Below, in pieces: positions 1-6,133 of a stretch of DNA of 12,942 nt. A model generated the notes under the pieces. It saw nothing but the letters and a program-made list of their open reading frames with translations, had not been told where the DNA came from and did not search any database. The stretch is taken from positions 8,086 through 21,027 of the forward strand of contig DFBR01000129.1 in the NCBI GenBank assembly GCA_002367375.1. The letters run 5' to 3'. This stretch comes from Erythrobacter sp. UBA3075. Its GTDB lineage: Bacteria > Pseudomonadota > Alphaproteobacteria > Sphingomonadales > Sphingomonadaceae. A program made the translations under genes and the position numbers. Every line of letters begins with the position of its first letter. Positions within the stretch are counted from its first letter, which is position 1.

Positions 1-449
1 TCGTCCTCGATGGCGGCGCGACGTCAGGTGGGATTGAATCCACCATCCTTGCAGTGCGCGACGATGGGCGGTGGGAAGAATTGCGGCCTGGGCCCGTGGA
101 TCTGGACGTGCTGCACGGCCGTCACTTCGGCCAACCCATGCCCGCTCCGCCAGCGCAGGGTGCGGTGGAAGCGCCGGGTCAGCTAAGCCGCCACTATGCG
201 CCGGGAAAGCCGGTGCGTCTCAATGCGTTCGAAGCGAAAAGCGACGAATTCTTGATAGGTTTCGGCGGTATTCCCGGCGATTGTAGCTTGTCGGAAGCAG
301 GCGATCTCACAACGGCGGCATCGCGGCTGTATGATTGCCTGCATCAGGCCGCTGCCTCAGCCAAACCCCGCGTAGCCATCGCGCCGGTCCCGGGCGACGG
401 TATCGGGGCAGCGATCAACGACCGACTGGAGCGCGCTGCGGCGGCTTAG
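1..449 (+). CDS. sua5: L-threonylcarbamoyladenylate synthase, Sua5 type (5' end outside window)
   Basis: This is the C-terminal part of a Sua5/YrdC-family enzyme. The family makes threonylcarbamoyl-AMP from threonine, bicarbonate and ATP, the first step of the t6A modification of tRNAs that read ANN codons. It acts in the cytoplasm. The frame is open from base 3 to a TAG at 447-449 and gives about 148 residues; full Sua5 proteins have about 310-320, so roughly half is missing. The visible part starts in the end of the YrdC domain, with LDGGAT, GIESTILAV and LRPG. A linker and a small Sua5-type C-terminal domain follow, with the typical LSRHYAPGKPVRL near residue 60 and a late PGDGIGAAINDRL segment. 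The C-terminal domain separates the Sua5 type from the short TsaC type. The stop codon overlaps the stop of the convergent lipoprotein gene. The identification is firm; the start cannot be seen. Confidence 0.93.
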   Translation, partial: VLDGGATSGGIESTILAVRDDGRWEELRPGPVDLDVLHGRHFGQPMPAPPAQGAVEAPGQLSRHYAPGKPVRLNAFEAKSDEFLIGFGGIPGDCSLSEAGDLTTAASRLYDCLHQAAASAKPRVAIAPVPGDGIGAAINDRLERAAAA

Positions 450-781
450 TCGTCCTCTGTTGGTTCTACGGGGATGGTGGGGATCAGCTCGTCCATCTCC
501 TGGCGCACGGCCACGGCCTCGCGGCAGGCATCGTCGTCGCCTTCGACGCATTCTTGCTCCAGCTCAGCATAGTCGCGCTGGAGTTCGCCCAAGCGTTCCT
601 CACGCTCACGGATTTCGCGCCCGCGCTCCCGGTCAGCCTCATCTTGGCTGGTAGTGGCCCAGTCGGCGACCTTCCCGGCGGCCCGCACCGGAGCGGTGGC
701 GACATCGACCAGCGTGCTGGCAACGCAGCCGCCAAGGCTGAGTGCGAGAACGGGAGCGGATAACAAGGTAATGCGCGACAT
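446..781 (-). CDS. small putative lipoprotein with charged coiled coil, function unknown
   Basis: The protein has 111 residues and no family I can name. Its first 18 residues form a lipoprotein signal peptide ending in the lipobox LGGC, so Cys19 would be lipidated and the protein anchored in the inner or outer membrane. A short segment with VDVATAPVRAAGKV follows. Residues about 46-77 are a strongly charged, probably coiled-coil helix rich in Arg and Glu. Two cysteines, Cys78 and Cys86, flank an acidic GDDDA stretch and could form a disulfide. The tail is acidic and ends EDD. I chose the ATG at 779-781 because it gives the signal peptide and has AGGA a few bases upstream. The open frame extends to 862 but would read through the hairpin at 801-837. 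The TAA stop (446-448) overlaps the stop of the convergent Sua5 gene. Lipoprotein status is well supported; the function is unknown. Confidence 0.8.
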   Translation of the reverse strand: MSRITLLSAPVLALSLGGCVASTLVDVATAPVRAAGKVADWATTSQDEADRERGREIREREERLGELQRDYAELEQECVEGDDDACREAVAVRQEMDELIPTIPVEPTEDD

Positions 782-800
782 TCGGTTTTCCTGCACCAGA

Positions 801-837
801 CAAAGGGGCTGGCGGATCATCTCCGCCAGCCCCTTTG
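801..837 (-). terminator. strong hairpin terminator after the DUF2807 gene
   Basis: A perfect 16-base inverted repeat (801-816 and 822-837) encloses a 5-base loop. The stem is GC-rich in the middle with an AAAG/CTTT base, so each strand ends in a short T run inside the stem. It lies 50 bases after the stop of the DUF2807 gene and only 19 bases before the start of the next minus-strand gene. It is most simply the terminator of the DUF2807 gene. Because it is symmetric it could also stop leftward or rightward transcripts alike. Confidence 0.75.
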
Positions 838-887
838 TGGCTGTGTCACGCTGTCGCGGCAATGAGTTTTAGGCGAGCCGTGGTGAT

Positions 888-1646
888 TTACTCTTCCGCC
901 GTATCGCCGTCATCGTCTTCGGGTTCTGCCGGCGCCTCTTCGCAGATCAAGCGGCCTGACCCGACCGAGTTCAGCGTGCAAGTGGCCGAACCGGTTACGC
1001 GGATATCGCCCGAACCGGCGATGCGCGCCTCGACATTGCCATCAGAGGCGAAGGTCGCATTACCTGAACCACCAACACTGATTTCGGCATCGCCAACCTG
1101 TAAATCCGCCATATCTGCGGTCCCGCTTCCACCGATCGCAAGCTCGAGATTATCGACTTCGCCAGATATTTCAGTGCGACCGCTGCCGCCTAGCGCGACT
1201 TCCAAGCGCCCGCCATCAAGGCCGGTTGCGATAATTTGCCCTGATCCGCCGATTGCTATTTCTGGGTCACCGCTCATGGCATCGGTCGTAATCTGGCCTG
1301 AGCCACCCACTGCAAGGCTGGTGGGCGCGGGCATGGTGATGTTCACAGTCGCTTGACCGCCATCATCCGATTCACGCCCAATGGAGAGGGTGTCTTCGTC
1401 CAGATCGAACCGCATGGCCTCCTGCGCTTCTTCACTGCCTTCAATGTCGATGGTAAAGGTGTCTCCACTCGTGATGACAACCAGATCAGAACCACCCAGC
1501 GCCACGCCGCTCGGCGCGGGTCCGCTAGTGTCGAGCTCTGCCAGTGGCACGCCATCTACGCTGTTTATGCCGCAACCAGACAGTGCTGTCGCTGCCGCCA
1601 GTGCCGCTACCGGGGCCATTTTCCGGAAAATCTGTTCAAGGCGCAT
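888..1646 (-). CDS. DUF2807 (head GIN domain) beta-solenoid lipoprotein
   Basis: The protein has 252 residues. Residues 1-24 are a lipoprotein signal ending in the lipobox LSGC (lipidated Cys25). The body matches the DUF2807 'head GIN' family, also called putative auto-transporter adhesins, whose biochemical role is not known. From about residue 114 to 232 a GGSG-containing unit recurs about every 18-20 residues: VGGSGQI, IGGSGQI, LGGSGRT, IGGSGTA, VGGSGNA, AGSGDI, VGSGRL. This spacing fits the rungs of a right-handed beta solenoid. Two cysteines (223 and 235) sit on the last rungs and may form a disulfide cap. The tail is very acidic. The ATG at 1644-1646 was chosen because it gives the signal peptide and has GGAGG six bases upstream. 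The longer open frame to 1790 runs through the carD terminator. The protein is probably cell-envelope bound; I infer a structural or adhesive role only from the family name. Confidence 0.88.
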   Translation of the reverse strand: MRLEQIFRKMAPVAALAAATALSGCGINSVDGVPLAELDTSGPAPSGVALGGSDLVVITSGDTFTIDIEGSEEAQEAMRFDLDEDTLSIGRESDDGGQATVNITMPAPTSLAVGGSGQITTDAMSGDPEIAIGGSGQIIATGLDGGRLEVALGGSGRTEISGEVDNLELAIGGSGTADMADLQVGDAEISVGGSGNATFASDGNVEARIAGSGDIRVTGSATCTLNSVGSGRLICEEAPAEPEDDDGDTAEE

Positions 1647-1668
1647 TCGTATCCTCCATCCCTGTGTG

Positions 1669-1697
1669 TTAGGCCAACAATACACAATGGCTGTCAA
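1669..1697 (-). promoter_or_regulatory. candidate promoter of the DUF2807 gene
   Basis: On the minus strand a perfect -35 TTGACA (1692-1697) is followed after 17 bases by GCCTAA (1669-1674). The latter is only a weak -10 match but resembles the CTA core of alphaproteobacterial housekeeping promoters. A start site about 7 bases on would leave a leader of about 16 bases that just contains the GGAGG ribosome site. The carD terminator lies upstream, so the gene needs a promoter here. Confidence 0.4.
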
Positions 1698-1752
1698 TGA
1701 TGCAAAGTTGCCGGTCGATTGGCTTCGCCGTTTGGTGGAAGGTATGGCGCAT

Positions 1753-1787
1753 GAAAAAGGGCCGCTCACTTGGCGTGAGCGACCCTT
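1753..1787 (-). terminator. rho-independent terminator of carD
   Basis: A 13-base stem (1757-1769 and 1775-1787, loop TTGGC) is followed on the minus strand by a TTTTT run. The single irregular pair is C-A when read on the plus strand but G-U in minus-strand RNA. The stem is therefore fully paired only in the minus transcript. Together with the T run this fixes the orientation: it ends the carD transcript, 30 bases after its stop codon. Confidence 0.88.
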
Positions 1788-1817
1788 CAATCAGTTTGAG
1801 ACCTCGTTGAAACGCGA

Positions 1818-2351
1818 TCAATCTTCGTCGTCAGTCTCGTAATATTGCGGCGCATGCTCTTTCAGCACGTCGAGAATCTTGGTGAGCGCAGTCGGCTCAT
1901 CGGTCTTCTCCATCGCTGCAAGTTCACGCGCGAGGCGGCTGGAGGCAGCTTCGAAGATCTGCCGTTCGGAATAGCTCTGTTCGGGCTGGTCTTCAGGACG
2001 GAACAAATCGCGCGTCACTTCGGCAATTGATACCAGATCGCCCGAATTGATCTTCGCTTCATATTCCTGCGCCCGGCGGCTCCACATGGTCCGCTTGACC
2101 TTGGGCTTGCCTTTCAGCGTTTCCATCGCTTCCTTCAGGGTCTTGTCGCTGGAAAGCTTGCGCATCCCGATGCTTTCGACCTTGTTGGTGGGAACGCGCA
2201 GCGTCATCCGCTCTTTTTCAAAGCGGAGCACGTATAGCTCCAGCTGCATTCCGGCGATTTCTTCATTCTGCAATTCGATTACGCGGCCCACACCATGCTT
2301 GGGGTAAACAACGTAATCACCGACTTCAAAAGCGGTCGCATTCGCGGCCAT
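1818..2351 (-). CDS. carD: CarD/CdnL-family transcriptional regulator
   Basis: CarD-type proteins bind the RNA polymerase beta subunit and the upstream edge of the transcription bubble. They stabilise open complexes, notably at rRNA and other growth promoters. The 177-residue length fits the alphaproteobacterial CdnL group. The N-terminal RNA-polymerase-interacting domain (about 8-67) has the signature FEVGDYVVYPKHGVGRV. The helical C-terminal domain follows, with KRTMWSRRAQEYEAKI, where Trp90 corresponds to the tryptophan that wedges into the DNA minor groove in characterised CarD proteins. The C-terminus is acidic. I chose the ATG at 2349-2351: AAAGGA lies six bases upstream of it, whereas the in-frame ATG at 2355-2357 would abut that site with no spacing. 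It is preceded by a 263-base gap with its own promoter and followed by a strong terminator, so it is probably transcribed mainly alone. Position behind fdxA is a familiar arrangement in alphaproteobacteria. Confidence 0.95.
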   Translation of the reverse strand: MAANATAFEVGDYVVYPKHGVGRVIELQNEEIAGMQLELYVLRFEKERMTLRVPTNKVESIGMRKLSSDKTLKEAMETLKGKPKVKRTMWSRRAQEYEAKINSGDLVSIAEVTRDLFRPEDQPEQSYSERQIFEAASSRLARELAAMEKTDEPTALTKILDVLKEHAPQYYETDDED

Positions 2352-2471
2352 ATGCATTCCTTTCGCTTGCAGACCCAACTCGCGGCGATACAAAATCCCC
2401 TCCGCCGACTGGCAGCGGCTGGTGAATTTTCAATGTCGCTTGATGCGGTGGTCTGCCTTCCTAATCCGCCT

Positions 2472-2493
2472 GTCGCCCCGGTCAGGGGCTGAC
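2472..2493 (-). other. stem-loop at the predicted 5' end of the carD mRNA
   Basis: GTC-GCCCC pairs with GGGGC-GAC across a 5-base loop, with one bulged base at 2490. On the minus strand it starts only a few bases after the predicted carD start site (near 2496). It could protect the 5' end of the carD mRNA. Alternatively it could be a weak terminator for readthrough from fdxA, but no T run follows it. Everything else between 2352 and 2614 appears non-coding. Confidence 0.35.
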
Positions 2494-2502
2494 AACACGG
2501 TA

Positions 2503-2508
2503 AGTATA
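2503..2508 (-). promoter_or_regulatory. candidate -10 element of carD promoter
   Basis: The minus strand reads TATACT here, five of six bases of the bacterial -10 consensus, inside an AT-rich patch (about 2503-2531) that stands out from the surrounding sequence. The hexamer 17 bases upstream (GAATTT) is a poor -35. The implied leader before the carD start is about 145 bases. Confidence 0.45.
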
Positions 2509-2614
2509 TAACAGATTCGCGAAATAAATTCCAGTCCGCGCCATTGTATGGCTAAACCGGGCGACGGCGCGGCAAGGTTGGATCAGATTTCGGAGCCCAC
2601 GGAAGGGGTGGCGA

Positions 2615-2953
2615 TCAGTCGCCTTCGCCGGGCTCTTCAGAGAAGAATTTCTCGAACTTGCCTTCTTCATCCTTGTGCTCGTCCGCATCTTCGGGCGGAT
2701 CTTTCTTCTCGGTGATGTTGGGCCATTCGGCGGAGAATTTGGTGTTCAGCTCCAGCCATTTTTCCTGGCCATCTTCGGTATCGGGCAGAATTGCTTCGGC
2801 CGGGCATTCCGGCTCGCACACGCCGCAATCGATACATTCGGACGGATTGATGACGAGCATGTTCTCGCCCTCGTAGAAACAGTCCACCGGGCAGACTTCG
2901 ACGCAGTCGGTATATTTGCATTTGATGCAGGCGTCGGTGACGACATAAGTCAT
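2615..2953 (-). CDS. fdxA: FdxA, seven-iron (3Fe-4S/4Fe-4S) ferredoxin
   Basis: This is a small cytoplasmic electron carrier of 112 residues. The cysteine pattern matches the Azotobacter FdI type of ferredoxin. Cys9, Cys17 and Cys50 are placed to hold the 3Fe-4S cluster, and Cys21, Cys40, Cys43 and Cys46 the 4Fe-4S cluster. Cys12 and Cys25 correspond to the extra non-ligand cysteines of that family. The second cluster motif is [12 protein letters not shown]. The C-terminal half is the usual FdxA extension ([15 protein letters not shown]), followed by an acidic, lysine-rich tail. The ATG at 2951-2953 gives the conserved start [11 protein letters not shown]. Its nearest purine-rich site (AAAAGGA) is about 11 bases upstream, somewhat far. 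It lies 56 bases after the S4-domain gene with no clear terminator between, so it is probably the third gene of the helicase operon. The redox partner cannot be told from the sequence. Confidence 0.96.
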   Translation of the reverse strand: MTYVVTDACIKCKYTDCVEVCPVDCFYEGENMLVINPSECIDCGVCEPECPAEAILPDTEDGQEKWLELNTKFSAEWPNITEKKDPPEDADEHKDEEGKFEKFFSEEPGEGD

Positions 2954-3009
2954 GGGTGCACTGGTCCTTTTCGTTGCGCAGCTCTGCTATGGCGAAAGAC
3001 GCGCGAGCG

Positions 3010-3267
3010 TCAAGAGTCCCGATTGACCACACGGTAATGCGATTGCGTTTCGGCGGCTGGTCCGCGCCGTTCTGGCAGCGTCTCGATCGCGATGATCTGG
3101 ACGCCGTGCCCGATGGGCAAGGTGAGCACATCGCCTGCGGCAATCGCATGGTCTATTCGCACGACCCGCTCGCTATTGCAGCGGATATGGCCCTCATCGA
3201 TCCAGCGCTGGGCGACGGCACGGCTTTTGGCAAAGCGCAGGCGGCACAGCAGCAGGTCGAGCCGCAT
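3010..3267 (-). CDS. S4-domain RNA-binding protein (Hsp15/HslR-like)
   Basis: This is an 85-residue protein that is almost entirely an S4 RNA-binding fold: MRLDLLLCRLRFAKSRAVAQ, then a helix and turn with DEGHIRCN and the basic strand RVVRIDHAI, then AAGDVLTLP. Related Hsp15 proteins bind stalled 50S subunits that carry nascent chains, and other small S4 proteins bind rRNA. The usual C-terminal basic extension of Hsp15 is short here. The ATG (3265-3267) is separated by one base from the TAG of the upstream helicase gene (TAGAATG), and GAAGGG lies just before it inside the helicase coding end. Translation of the two is therefore probably coupled. The partner suggests a shared role in RNA or ribosome turnover, which is inference. 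Confidence 0.87.
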   Translation of the reverse strand: MRLDLLLCRLRFAKSRAVAQRWIDEGHIRCNSERVVRIDHAIAAGDVLTLPIGHGVQIIAIETLPERRGPAAETQSHYRVVNRDS

Positions 3268-3268
3268 T

Positions 3269-5926
3269 CTAGCCCTTCAGCAAATCCGCAAGGCCAGCAA
3301 GCGCCTTTCCGGTTGCGGGCTGATTCGAAGCAGGTGGCTTGCCGCGCCTGTCGCCGAAGCCTTTGTGCGAACCTTTGCCGGACCGCTTATCTGGCCGCTT
3401 TTTGTCTGGCTTGCCCTTGGCTCCGCTACGCTCGGGCCTCCGCTTCTGCATCGAATCCTTGCGCGGGGCGCGCCATGCCCATGGCACGGGACGCGGCGGG
3501 CCGTATGCGCCCTCAGCAAGCTCTAACGGTTGTCCCTGACGAAAACCTGCATCCTTCATCAGGCTGCGAAAACCCTCCGGCGAAAGGCCCATGCTGGTGG
3601 CGAGCGCCATATCGACCGGAAAGCCGCGCGCTCCCTCATCTCGCGCGTTAGCCGATTTGGCGCGCTGTTCATGCGCGGCGCGGAAAAGCTTTTCCGCCAT
3701 GTCGATACGGATCGCCTGCTTGCCAGCGCGGCGATAGCCTGCGGGCAGGTGTTGGCTGCCGTCGATCACCGCCTCCATCGCTTCGCGCACATCGCGGCGA
3801 TCCACGCCGAGCGCGCGCAACAAGCGGCGCGGGGCGGGTTTGAGCAGGGCGGGCATATAGACATCGAGCGAACCGATGGTGACGCCAAGGCGGCGCAGGA
3901 ACGGGCGCTTTTCCTTGGGAACATGCGCCAGGCCAGCGTCTTCACGCCGCACCATTCCGCCGCGATCTGCCAGCGTCAGCAACAGAGCGCGCACTTCGGT
4001 GCCTGCCTCGGGATCATTCGCCGCCTCTTGCAGGGCCTGCAATGGCGCGAGCGGTGCCAGGTTCTGTTCGAGCCAGACTTGCAACGCCTCTTCCAGCCGC
4101 GAACGGTGCGCCGGATCCATCTGGCCCAGCTCCTTGGCGATCACGATGCGCGGTGCGGCTGCAAACTTGCTCTTTTCGAGCGTAGCGACTTTCTGCTCTC
4201 CGCGCATGAGCTGGCCGTCAGCGATCTGCAATTCACCCAATTCCTCGCCGATAAGTTTGTTCGCCTTGGCGGCCAGCAGCGCAGGCATGTGCTTTTCAGC
4301 CGCAGCCAGCATCAGCTTGCGGTCCTCAGAGCTGGCGGTGTCGTCCACCACGAAGCGGAATCCTTCGAGATGGCCGATAGGCTGTCCCTCGACGGTGACC
4401 CGTCCATCATCTTCCAATTGTACGCGCAAGAGCCCTGCATCCTTTCCCATTCCGCGCATCAATACAGCGGTTCTTCGATTGACGAAACGTTCGGTGAGTT
4501 TTTGGTGAAGCGCGTCGGACAATTTGGCCTCGGCTGCGCGGGCGCGGGCAGCCATTTCGTCGCGTGCCAGCACCCAGTCGGGCCGCTGGCAAATATAGGC
4601 CCAGCTGCGCACTGCCGACAATCTGCCCTGCAAAGTGTCGATGTCGCCTGCGATATTGTTCAATTCGCCGATCCGCGCCGCAACAAAGTCTGCGCCAATG
4701 TGCCCTGCGCGCAAATCGGCCCACAGGCGGGCGACGAAGCGTGCATGGCCTTCGGGGCCGAGCTGGCGGAAATCAGGCAATTGGCATGCTTGCCAGAAAC
4801 GCTCGACCTGCGCGGGCGTCGTGACGCCATCGATCACTTCGGCCTGTTCGGACAAGCGCTTGAGCACGGCCATGTCGATCGCCTCGGGCGCAGGGGCGAG
4901 ACCTTCTGTGCGCGGCGAGGCTTCCAGATCCGAGATGAGCAAATCCAGCGTATCGAAGCGCGGCTCCGGTTCACGCCAGAACAGCTTGGTGATCGGTGCA
5001 AAACGGTGCTGCTCGATGGCCAAAAGCTCTTCTTCGCTGAATTCGAGCGGTGCTCCATTCCGACCCCTGCCTCCCCCGGACATGGTTCCGAATGTGCCAT
5101 CGGTTTGATGCCGCCCTGCGCGCCCCGCAATCTGTGCCATTTCTGCGGGAGTGAGCCGCCGCTGGCGCGCGCCATCGAATTTCGACAGCGCCGCAAAGGC
5201 AACGTGATGGACATCGAGGTTCAGCCCCATGCCTATGGCATCGGTAGCAACGATGTAATCAACTTCGCCCGATTGGAACAAGTCGACTTGGGCGTTGCGG
5301 GTTTGCGGAGAAAGCGCGCCCATCACCACAGCAGCCCCGCCGCGAAACCGCCGCAGCAACTCAGCCACTTGATAGACCTGCTCTATCGAGAAGGCGACGA
5401 TGGCGCTGCGCGGGGGCAGGCGTGACAGCTTGGTCGATCCGGCATGGCTCAGCGTGGAAAAGCGCGGGCGCTCCTCCACTTGCGCTTCCGGGACCAATTT
5501 GCGCACCAATGGCTCCAACGTGGCTGAACCCAGCAGCATGGTTTCGTCGCGACCGCGCGCATTGAGCAGGCGGTCGGTGAAAATATGTCCGCGCTCCCGG
5601 TCAGCGGCAAGCTGAGCTTCGTCCAGCGCGACAAAGGCCTTGCCGCCGCCATCTGACGGCATGGCTTCGGCGGTGCAGAGGAAATAGCGTGCGCCCTGCG
5701 GTTCGATTCGCTCTTCGCCAGTGATCAGCGCGCAGGCTGCCTCGCCCTTGATCGCGCAGACCTTGTCATAAACTTCGCGCGCCAGCAGCCGCAGCGGGAA
5801 ACCGATGGCGCCCGAGGAATGGCCGCACATCCGCTCAATCGCGAGATGCGTCTTGCCAGTGTTGGTCGGGCCAAGAACGGCGCGGATATGGCTTTGGTCA
5901 GACTGGGCAGAAGGAGGGAACGTCAC
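3269..5926 (-). CDS. Suv3-like ATP-dependent RNA helicase (DExH, superfamily 2)
   Basis: The protein has 885 residues and resembles the alphaproteobacterial relatives of mitochondrial SUV3, an RNA helicase that works with exoribonucleases in RNA turnover. The motifs are in order: Walker A GPTNTGKT (19-26), FPLRLLAREVYD (43-54), Walker B DEAQ (102-105; DEIQ in Suv3), SAT (134-136), motif V ATDAIGMGLN (227-236) and motif VI QIAGRAGR (265-272). A long helical C-terminal region follows. The last 60 or so residues are a low-complexity tail rich in Lys, Arg and Gly, probably disordered and RNA-binding. The start is GTG at 5924-5926, close to the N-terminus expected just before the Walker A strand. 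It has no good ribosome site, but a tiny upstream reading frame overlaps it. The gene is first in a minus-strand operon with the S4 protein and probably fdxA. The in vivo substrate is unknown. Confidence 0.93.
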   Translation of the reverse strand: MTFPPSAQSDQSHIRAVLGPTNTGKTHLAIERMCGHSSGAIGFPLRLLAREVYDKVCAIKGEAACALITGEERIEPQGARYFLCTAEAMPSDGGGKAFVALDEAQLAADRERGHIFTDRLLNARGRDETMLLGSATLEPLVRKLVPEAQVEERPRFSTLSHAGSTKLSRLPPRSAIVAFSIEQVYQVAELLRRFRGGAAVVMGALSPQTRNAQVDLFQSGEVDYIVATDAIGMGLNLDVHHVAFAALSKFDGARQRRLTPAEMAQIAGRAGRHQTDGTFGTMSGGGRGRNGAPLEFSEEELLAIEQHRFAPITKLFWREPEPRFDTLDLLISDLEASPRTEGLAPAPEAIDMAVLKRLSEQAEVIDGVTTPAQVERFWQACQLPDFRQLGPEGHARFVARLWADLRAGHIGADFVAARIGELNNIAGDIDTLQGRLSAVRSWAYICQRPDWVLARDEMAARARAAEAKLSDALHQKLTERFVNRRTAVLMRGMGKDAGLLRVQLEDDGRVTVEGQPIGHLEGFRFVVDDTASSEDRKLMLAAAEKHMPALLAAKANKLIGEELGELQIADGQLMRGEQKVATLEKSKFAAAPRIVIAKELGQMDPAHRSRLEEALQVWLEQNLAPLAPLQALQEAANDPEAGTEVRALLLTLADRGGMVRREDAGLAHVPKEKRPFLRRLGVTIGSLDVYMPALLKPAPRRLLRALGVDRRDVREAMEAVIDGSQHLPAGYRRAGKQAIRIDMAEKLFRAAHEQRAKSANARDEGARGFPVDMALATSMGLSPEGFRSLMKDAGFRQGQPLELAEGAYGPPRPVPWAWRAPRKDSMQKRRPERSGAKGKPDKKRPDKRSGKGSHKGFGDRRGKPPASNQPATGKALAGLADLLKG

Positions 5927-5946
5927 GATAAGCGAATCATGGCCAT
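5923..5946 (-). other. tiny upstream reading frame overlapping the helicase start
   Basis: On the minus strand an ATG at 5944-5946 (or a second at 5938-5940) opens a frame of seven or five codons. It ends in a TGA (5923-5925) that overlaps the helicase GTG start (5924-5926) as GTGA. The helicase start lacks a Shine-Dalgarno sequence of its own, so reinitiation after this short frame is possible. Such a frame can arise by chance, so this remains a suggestion. Confidence 0.25.
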
Positions 5947-6016
5947 CCGTGCCCCGATGCGCAACCGCTGGGGCCCTCCGCGCAGTTTGTCGCGCGCCAG
6001 ACTCGGTTGGTCGATG

Positions 6017-6032
6017 TTAAAGCGAAATTAAC
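6017..6032 (+). promoter_or_regulatory. perfect CtrA-type box TTAA-N7-TTAAC
   Basis: TTAA (6017-6020), seven bases, then TTAAC (6028-6032) is an exact match to the full CtrA consensus. With the G at 6016 it forms a 5-7-5 inverted repeat, so it matches on both strands. TTAA is very rare elsewhere in this GC-rich window. The box sits in the divergent gap, about 100 bases before the M23 peptidase start and about 90 before the helicase start. CtrA is the cell-cycle response regulator of alphaproteobacteria. I infer control of the peptidase gene, though the helicase is also possible. A GANTC site (GACTC, 6000-6004) lies just beside it. Confidence 0.65.
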
Positions 6033-6133
6033 TTTGTATCGCCAGTTTTACAGGCAATCACGCAGGCCGGGATTGGGTCGCGCCGTCACATCTGTTTGCC
6101 AAGGGTGTCGTGCGACCGCGAAGGAGAGCACGT

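Noticed and set aside
782-862. N-terminal extension of the small lipoprotein gene.
   Set aside because: It would read through the perfect hairpin at 801-837 and displace the lipoprotein signal peptide from the N-terminus.
1647-1790. N-terminal extension of the DUF2807 gene.
   Set aside because: It would translate the carD terminator hairpin and bury the signal peptide and GGAGG site inside the protein.
2482-2688. A minus-strand frame of 68 codons that spans the end of fdxA and the gap to carD.
   Set aside because: It runs out of frame through fdxA, has no ribosome site and crosses the candidate carD promoter; I see no sign of coding.
3530-5425. A 631-codon open frame on the plus strand opposite the helicase gene.
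   Set aside because: It mirrors the codon bias of the helicase, contains no recognisable motif, and the helicase has all its family motifs on the other strand.
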